This document shows positions 58,772-64,000 of a DNA stretch of 64,000 nucleotides, piece by piece. Location of the stretch: positions 124,001-188,000 of the forward strand of contig JAXMHH010000002.1 in the NCBI GenBank assembly GCA_046346845.1. Reading direction: 5' to 3'. This DNA is from DSSB01 sp046346845. GTDB taxonomy: Bacteria > UBA10199 > DSSB01. Position numbers and translations under genes: made by a program. The number at the start of each line of letters is the position of its first letter. Within the stretch, counting starts at the first letter, position 1. The notes beneath the pieces were generated by a model. The model was not told the origin of the DNA. It ran no database searches and saw only the letters and a program-made list of their open reading frames with translations.

Positions 58772-59503
58772 ATGGGAAAGCCATCGCCTTCATCCCCCGC
58801 TCCAGTGGTGCTAGTAGCCCGGGACCTGACCAAGGTCTACCCAATGGGCGAAGTCCAGGTGCAGGCCCTGCGCGGGATCAGCTTGGAGCTTCGCGAAGGC
58901 GAATTCGTCGTCCTGTTGGGCCCCTCGGGCGGCGGCAAGTCGACCTTGCTCAATATCCTGGGCGGCCTCGACACCCCGACCTCGGGCGAGGTGCGGTACC
59001 GCGACCATCACCTGAGCGGTGCCGACGATGCCGGGCTGACCCGTTATCGCCGGGAGCACGTCGGCTTCGTCTTCCAATTCTACAACCTCATCCCGAGCCT
59101 CACCGCCCTCGAGAACATCCGCTTGGTCACCGACATCGCGGAACACCCCATGGACCCCGAGGCGGCCCTCGAAGTGGTGGGGCTCCAGGAGCGGATGCAT
59201 CATTTTCCATCCCAGCTCTCCGGTGGCGAGCAGCAGCGGGTGGCCGTGGCGCGGGCCATCGTGAAGCGACCGGACATGCTGTTCTGCGACGAACCCACCG
59301 GCGCCCTCGATCACGCCACCGGAAAATTAGTGTTGGTCGCCCTGCAACGGGTCAATGAGGAGCTGGGCACCACCACGGTCGTCATCACCCATAACGTGGG
59401 GATCGCGGGGATGGCCGACCGGGTCTTCCGCCTGGCGGACGGCAAGATCATCTCCACCGAGCGGAATCCTCAGCGCCTCTCCCCGGAGGCCCTGACATGG
59501 TGA
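58772..59503 (+). CDS. ABC transporter ATP-binding protein (MacB/LolD type)
   Basis: A 243-residue ATPase with Walker A GPSGGGKST (about 50-58), Q-loop FQFYNLIPSL, signature LSGGEQQR (about 150), Walker B MLFCDEPTGALD and H-loop THNVG. The DEPTGALD and EPTGNLD-like context is typical of the LolD/MacB/FtsE group. The adjoining FtsX-type permease and membrane-fusion protein make this a MacAB-like type VII ABC system. The gene overlaps the permease start by 7 bases. Confidence 0.95.
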   Translation: MGKPSPSSPAPVVLVARDLTKVYPMGEVQVQALRGISLELREGEFVVLLGPSGGGKSTLLNILGGLDTPTSGEVRYRDHHLSGADDAGLTRYRREHVGFVFQFYNLIPSLTALENIRLVTDIAEHPMDPEAALEVVGLQERMHHFPSQLSGGEQQRVAVARAIVKRPDMLFCDEPTGALDHATGKLVLVALQRVNEELGTTTVVITHNVGIAGMADRVFRLADGKIISTERNPQRLSPEALTW

Positions 59504-61860
59504 AGGCCATCCATCGCAAGGTGCTCCGCGACCTCTGGCACATGAAGACCCAGGTGCTGAGCATCGCCCTAGTCCTGGGCAGCGGGATCGCCGCCTTGGT
59601 CGCCTTTCTCTCCACCCAGGCCTCGCTCAAGACCGCCCAGACCCGCTTCTACCAGGAAGGGCGCTTCGCCGAGGTCTTCGCCGAAATGAAGCGCGCCCCG
59701 CTGAGCATCGCCAAGCGCCTCGAGCAAATCCCCGGCGTGGTCAGCCTGGAGACCCGCATCGTGAAGGACTTCCTGCTGGAAATCCCCGACCGTCTCGACA
59801 CCGCGGTGGGCCGCTTCATCTCGCTGCCCGCCACCGGCGAACCCCGCCTCAATCGCCTCTATCTCCGCAAGGGCCGGATGCCCGATCCCAGGCGGGACGA
59901 CGAGGCGGTGGTGAGCGAGGGCTTCGCCAACGCGAACGGCTTCCAGCCGGGGACCAGCATCGGGGCGGTGGTGAACGGCAAGTATAAAAGGTTCCAGATC
60001 GTGGGGACCGCCCTCTCCCCCGAGTACATCTACGCGATCCGCGGCGAGACCCCCATCCCCGACGACCGCCACTTCGGCATCTTTTGGACCCCCGTCCGGG
60101 GCCTGGAGGCTGCCCTCGATATGGACGGCAGCTTCAACAGCCTCTCCCTGATCTTGGGACCCGGGAGCAACAGCCACGAAGTCATCGACCAACTCGACCG
60201 TTACTTACTGGATTACGGCGGACTCGGAGCCTACGAACGCAAGGACCAGATCAGCAACCGTTTCCTCAGCGATGAAATCAACCAACAGAGGGTGATGGCC
60301 ATCGCCATCCCCCTGATTTTTTTGCTGGTCGCGGCCTTCCTGCTCAACGTCGTGCTCAGCCGGATGGTCATGCTGCAACGCGCGCAGATCGCGACGCTCA
60401 AGGCGGTCGGTTATGGGAATTGGACCATCTCGCTGCACTATTTTCAATTGATTGCCGGCATCGTCCTGCTGGGACTGGCCGTGGGGATCGGAACGGGGAT
60501 CTGGATGGGTCGCTACCTGACGGTGCTCTACACCGATTTCTACCATTTCCCGATCATGAACTACCTGATCCCGCCCCGGGTGATCCTCATCGCCCTGGGG
60601 GTGAGCTTCGGCGCGGCCCTGGTGGGGGTTTTCTCCAGCCTGCGGCAGGTCTTCTCCCTGCAGCCCGCCGAAGCGATGCGGCCGCCCGCGCCTCCCTCTT
60701 TCCACGAGAATTTTTGGGAGCGCCTGCCTTGGGCCCGCTGGCTTTCCAACCGGGGCCGCATGATCTACCGCAATCTCACCCTGCGCCCCTTCCGCACCGC
60801 GATGAGCGTCGCGGGCATCGGCTTCGGCGTCATGATCACGATGCTCGGCCTGTTTTGGTGGGACACCCTCCATTACGTGATCTTCTCGCAGTTCTCCCTC
60901 ACGCAGCGGGAGGACGTGGAGTTGATCTTTGCGGAGCACCAGTCGCCCAAGGTATTGGCAGAACTGTCCAAGGTGCCCGGCGTGTTGCGGGCGGAGGGCT
61001 ACCGCAGCCTCCCGGTGCGCCTGCGCCTCGGTCATCGTCATCTCTCCACTGCCCTGCTCGGCTATCCGGAAAACGCCGAACTGCGCCGCTTACTCAACAA
61101 GGAACGCCGGGCGGTATCGCTGCCCGCCGAGGGCCTTTTGGTCAGCCAGCTCTTGGCGCGCAAGTTGGGGGCGAAGCCGGGCGACCTCTTGGAAGTGGAG
61201 GTTTTGGAGGGGCGGCGCGAGAAGTGGCAACTGCCCATCGTGGGCATCATCGACCAATGGGTGGGTTATGCCGCTTATATGGATCTGAAGGCCCTCAAGG
61301 AACTCTTGCACGAGGATTGGATCAGCACCGCGGCCATCCATATCGATGCTGGCAAGGAACGGGAAATGCAGCAGGAGCTGAAAGGCCTCCCCAAGATCGC
61401 CGCGATCAACTTCAAGCGGCACGTCTTGAAGATGTTTCAGGACAGCATGGTGCGCTTCATCCTCGTCTTCGCCACCGCCCTGACCGGTTTCGCCTTGGTG
61501 ATCGCGGTCGGCGTGGTCTACAACAGCGCGCGGGTCGCCCTCTCCGAGCGGGCCTGGGAGCTGATGAGCCTGCGCGTCTTGGGCTTCACCCGGGGCGAGG
61601 TGTTCCGGATCCTGGGCGGGGAGATGCTCGTCCAGGTCCTGCTCGCCTTGCCGGTGGGCTGGCTGCTGGGCTACGCCTTTTCCTGGCTCCTGGTCCGCCT
61701 GATGCACACCGAGTCCTTCGAAATTCCGCTGATCGTGGAGCCGAGCACCTTCGCCTATGCCTCCACGGTGGTGATCGCCTCAGCCCTGGCCAGCGCCACT
61801 ATTATTCGGAATCGCCTTGACCGCACCCATTTGGTAGAAGCCTTGAAGGTGAGGGAATGA
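59497..61860 (+). CDS. ABC transporter permease, two FtsX-type domains
   Basis: A 787-residue protein. Two copies of the FtsX/MacB permease unit are present. Each has a membrane-proximal N-terminal part, a large extracytoplasmic domain and a set of spans. The first has spans near residues 20-40 and 265-400 (AIAIPLIFLLVAAFLLNVVLS, IALGVSFGAALVGVFSSLR). The second starts at about 430 (FRTAMSVAGIGFGVMITM) with spans at the C-terminal end (FILVFATALTGFALVIAVGV, VLLALPVGWLLGYAFSWL). It is the middle gene of a three-gene operon and probably exports a lipid, peptide or drug through mechanical force. Confidence 0.92.
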   Translation: MVKAIHRKVLRDLWHMKTQVLSIALVLGSGIAALVAFLSTQASLKTAQTRFYQEGRFAEVFAEMKRAPLSIAKRLEQIPGVVSLETRIVKDFLLEIPDRLDTAVGRFISLPATGEPRLNRLYLRKGRMPDPRRDDEAVVSEGFANANGFQPGTSIGAVVNGKYKRFQIVGTALSPEYIYAIRGETPIPDDRHFGIFWTPVRGLEAALDMDGSFNSLSLILGPGSNSHEVIDQLDRYLLDYGGLGAYERKDQISNRFLSDEINQQRVMAIAIPLIFLLVAAFLLNVVLSRMVMLQRAQIATLKAVGYGNWTISLHYFQLIAGIVLLGLAVGIGTGIWMGRYLTVLYTDFYHFPIMNYLIPPRVILIALGVSFGAALVGVFSSLRQVFSLQPAEAMRPPAPPSFHENFWERLPWARWLSNRGRMIYRNLTLRPFRTAMSVAGIGFGVMITMLGLFWWDTLHYVIFSQFSLTQREDVELIFAEHQSPKVLAELSKVPGVLRAEGYRSLPVRLRLGHRHLSTALLGYPENAELRRLLNKERRAVSLPAEGLLVSQLLARKLGAKPGDLLEVEVLEGRREKWQLPIVGIIDQWVGYAAYMDLKALKELLHEDWISTAAIHIDAGKEREMQQELKGLPKIAAINFKRHVLKMFQDSMVRFILVFATALTGFALVIAVGVVYNSARVALSERAWELMSLRVLGFTRGEVFRILGGEMLVQVLLALPVGWLLGYAFSWLLVRLMHTESFEIPLIVEPSTFAYASTVVIASALASATIIRNRLDRTHLVEALKVRE

Positions 61861-61861
61861 A

Positions 61862-62740
61862 ATGAAGGCCAAGACCCTGGTCAAATTCCTCTTGGGCATC
61901 CTGCTGGTCGGCGGCATCGCGGCGGGCGCCTGGTGGTCCCTGCGTCCCCGGCCCTTGCCGGTCGAAATCGCGACGGTGAAGCGCGGCCCCTACGAGCAGC
62001 AGGTCGTGGAAGAGGGCAAGACCCGTGCCCGCGAGGTCTATCAGATCCTCTCGCCCGTGCTCGGCAACCTGCGCCGCGTGCAGGTGCATCCCGGGGATCG
62101 CGTGAAAGAGGGCGACCTGCTCGCCGTCGTCGACCGCCCCGATTACTGGCCCATCAAGGCGCCGGTCTCCGGACGGGTGCTGCGGGTGCAGCGCGAGAGC
62201 GGCGGCCCAATCCAACGCGGGGACCTGGTGATGGAATTGGCCGACCCCGGTTCCCTGGAGGCCTATTCCGAGGTCTTGACCGAGGACGCCCTGGGCATCA
62301 AGCCGGGCGACCCGGTTCGCATGGAGAGTTTTGGAGAATGCCCGCCCTTGGCCGGCAAGGTGCGGATCGTGGAGCCGGCGGCCTTCACCAAGGTCTCCGC
62401 CCTGGGGATCGAGGAGCAGCGGGTCAAGGTGATCCTCGATTTCGAGGGACCGACCTCGGCCTGCCCCGGCCTGGCGGACGGCTTCCGCTTGAACAACTAC
62501 ATCCTCACCTTTCGCACTGCCGACGCGCTGACTGTCCCGATCGGGGCCTTGTTCCGCGAGGGAAAAGATTGGTTGGTCTTTCGGGTGGTGGCGGGACGCG
62601 CCCGCAAGGCCAAGGTGGAGGTGCTTCGCCGCAATCCCGAGCAGGCGATGTTGGGCGCTGGCCTGCGGGAGGGCGATCAAGTGGTGGTTTATCCCAGCGA
62701 CGAGCTCCGCGAAGGAATGCGGGTGGAGGCGATGAAATAA
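61862..62740 (+). CDS. periplasmic adaptor (membrane-fusion) protein
   Basis: A 292-residue protein with one N-terminal span (LVKFLLGILLVGGIAAGAWW). A lipoyl-like barrel domain follows (YEQQVVEEGKTRAREVYQIL, VHPGDRVKEGDLLAVVD, IKAPVSGRVLRV) with a short rather than long coiled-coil hairpin. A beta-barrel region follows (LGIEEQRVKVILDFEG). It has the MacA/HlyD family layout, and the gene follows the permease by one base. No TolC-like protein is nearby, so the outer channel must be encoded elsewhere. Confidence 0.9.
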   Translation: MKAKTLVKFLLGILLVGGIAAGAWWSLRPRPLPVEIATVKRGPYEQQVVEEGKTRAREVYQILSPVLGNLRRVQVHPGDRVKEGDLLAVVDRPDYWPIKAPVSGRVLRVQRESGGPIQRGDLVMELADPGSLEAYSEVLTEDALGIKPGDPVRMESFGECPPLAGKVRIVEPAAFTKVSALGIEEQRVKVILDFEGPTSACPGLADGFRLNNYILTFRTADALTVPIGALFREGKDWLVFRVVAGRARKAKVEVLRRNPEQAMLGAGLREGDQVVVYPSDELREGMRVEAMK

Positions 62741-62763
62741 GGTCTTGTCGATTTTTGCGGCGC

Positions 62764-64000
62764 TCAATCCGAAGCGCCCACGCCGAAGTAGCTCGCCTGC
62801 GGGTGGTGGAAGACCAGGGCCGATACGGAGGCCTCGGGCTCCATCATGAAGCCCTCCGTCAGGTGGACGCCGATCTCCTCCGGTTTCAATAGAGCGAAGA
62901 GCTGCCTTTGGTCCTCCAGGTTGGGACAGGCCGGGTAGCCGAAGGAATAGCGCTTCCCGCGGTACTTCGCCTGAAAACGCTGCAGCATCGTCAGCTCCGG
63001 AGGGTCGGGGAAACCCCACATGGCGCGAAGCCTGCCGTGGAGGTATTCCGCATAGGCCTCGGCCGTTTCCAGGGCCAAGGCCTGGAAGGCGTGGCTCTTG
63101 AGGTAGGCGCCCTCCGCCTTCCACTTTTCAGCCAGCTCGCGCACGCCCTCGCCCACCCCGACGACGAACATCGCCAAGTTGTCCGAGGGCAAGGGGCCGG
63201 CAACGCCGGCTCGGGGTTGCAGGTAATCCGCCAGGCACAGGCCTTCGGGCTTGGCCTGGCGGGGAAAACGGATGGCGGCCAGTTCCTTTCCTCCTGCGTC
63301 GTAGCAGATCACGCGGTTGCCCTCGCTCGCGGCGCGGAAAAACTGGAACACCGCCTTCGGCTTGAGAATGCCGCGGCATTCCGCCTTGAGCGCCTCGAGG
63401 GTCTCTTGGATCTCGATTGCCTTCTCGCCCCCCTCGGCGGCCTTCAGCCCCTTGAGGTCGCCGGCCTCGAGCAGCTTCACCAGTCCGCCCTTCAACCCCA
63501 GATGCCGCCCGTACAGCATCAAGGGATTGATGTAGTCCCAGAGCTGGTCGACCGGGGTGTTCTTGATCACGTGGCGCTCGAAGTCGGGCGGCTGGGGGAA
63601 AACCTGCAGCACCTCGACCGCCGCAGAGCGCGTCTCGCCGGCCGCGGCGACGGTCACCTTCACGTAGGTGTCTTGTTGGGCCGCCTTGCGCCGCGCCTCG
63701 AGCTGTTGCTTTAAGGAGCTGAAGGCGTGGGGATCGCGGATGCGTTTGGCCAACTCGAGGCCGCTCATCGCGTCGTTGGCGTAGGCGACAAATCCCTCGT
63801 AGGCGCGGGCGATCTTGTTGTCGGTGAATTTTTCCGAGAGGGCCGCCCCCCCCACCAACACCGGGACCTGGATCCCCGCCTTGCTCAGGTCCTCCGCGGT
63901 GATTACCATCTGCTCGGCCGATTTCACCAAGAGGCCGGAGAGCCCCACGATGTCTGGCTTGTGCTCATGGATCGCGGCGATCAGCTGCTCGGGCGGAATC
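62764..64000 (-). CDS. metH: cobalamin-dependent methionine synthase, C-terminal part (runs off the right edge)
   Basis: The frame is open to the right edge. The visible 411 residues hold the end of the cobalamin-binding domain (HEHKPDIVGLSGLLVKSAEQM, VPVLVGGAALS) and the whole activation domain. The latter includes the AdoMet site SFGYPACPNLED and the terminal LTEGFMMEPEASVSALVFHHPQASYFGVG. These match MetH, which remethylates homocysteine using B12 and is reactivated through AdoMet. Upstream domains lie outside the window. Confidence 0.97.
   Translation of the reverse strand, partial: IPPEQLIAAIHEHKPDIVGLSGLLVKSAEQMVITAEDLSKAGIQVPVLVGGAALSEKFTDNKIARAYEGFVAYANDAMSGLELAKRIRDPHAFSSLKQQLEARRKAAQQDTYVKVTVAAAGETRSAAVEVLQVFPQPPDFERHVIKNTPVDQLWDYINPLMLYGRHLGLKGGLVKLLEAGDLKGLKAAEGGEKAIEIQETLEALKAECRGILKPKAVFQFFRAASEGNRVICYDAGGKELAAIRFPRQAKPEGLCLADYLQPRAGVAGPLPSDNLAMFVVGVGEGVRELAEKWKAEGAYLKSHAFQALALETAEAYAEYLHGRLRAMWGFPDPPELTMLQRFQAKYRGKRYSFGYPACPNLEDQRQLFALLKPEEIGVHLTEGFMMEPEASVSALVFHHPQASYFGVGASD

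Noticed and set aside
1..64000. CRISPR arrays, rRNA genes, prophage or transposase genes
   Set aside because: I looked for repeated spacers, rRNA cores and transposase or integrase motifs and saw none. The only mobile element is the 139-bp MITE.

Overview
The window is a dense, GC-rich (roughly 60-63% by eye) bacterial chromosome segment with short intergenic gaps and many Shine-Dalgarno (SD)-led genes. A Gram-negative envelope is indicated by murein tripeptide recycling enzymes (Mpl, LdcA), six lipoprotein signal peptides, many Sec signal peptides and a MacAB-like ABC system. MYXO-CTERM-like C-terminal sorting tails, DUF4215-type CGDG repeats, thrombospondin type 3 repeats and a TIGR02147-family gene point to a deltaproteobacterial-type lineage (Myxococcota, Bdellovibrionota or the uncultured UBA10199 group). 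This placement is inference from gene content.

Layout. 1-9.6 kb: the 5' part of a giant helical protein (minus strand), tRNA-Asn, an exonuclease/endonuclease/phosphatase-family protein, small secreted proteins, a second giant protein with an N-terminal diacylglycerol-kinase-like domain, and queF. 9.6-20 kb: PDZ protein, citrate synthase, a YG-repeat secreted protein, a thioredoxin-NHL protein, a transglutaminase-like TPR lipoprotein, two secreted proteins, two membrane proteins and a [3Fe-4S]-type ferredoxin. 20-29.7 kb: agmatine-to-putrescine genes (aguB-aguA), a tandem pair of related secreted proteins, a DHH phosphoesterase, a murein-peptide recycling operon (ldcA-serine hydrolase-mpl), and a lysine-less lipoyl-like protein beside lipA. 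29.8-38.5 kb: the third giant protein, a CPBP protease, hisG, a 2[4Fe-4S] ferredoxin, a second tandem pair of secreted paralogues, apaH and glpF. 38.6-47.5 kb: a small gene behind a sigma-54-type promoter, two MYXO-CTERM-like surface proteins, an SDR dehydrogenase, and a two-gene block (lipoprotein plus thrombospondin type 3 protein). That block is bounded by degraded copies of its neighbours, and a 139-bp MITE-like insertion lies beside it. An aquaporin and a lipoprotein follow. 47.5-64 kb: YceI, CBS protein, a serpin, elongation factor P, the fourth giant protein (with a PAS-like domain), a third MYXO-CTERM-like protein, a TIGR02147 regulator-lipoprotein pair in AT-rich DNA, an EF-hand secreted protein, a MacAB-like transporter operon and the 3' part of metH.

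The strongest candidate for something undescribed is the family of four very large, dispersed proteins. They combine long helical regions with a shared hydrophobic Gly/Ala-rich module and a different accessory domain each (lipid-kinase-like, PAS-like, or unrecognised). The second is the rearranged locus at 42.1-45.3 kb. It shows directly a 91% identical duplicated SDR 3' end, a degraded copy of the next gene, and a MITE with target-site duplication whose pre-insertion site is preserved in the second copy. A third theme is surface sorting: three MYXO-CTERM-like tails occur in a region that also encodes a CPBP protease, the family that includes the proposed myxosortases.
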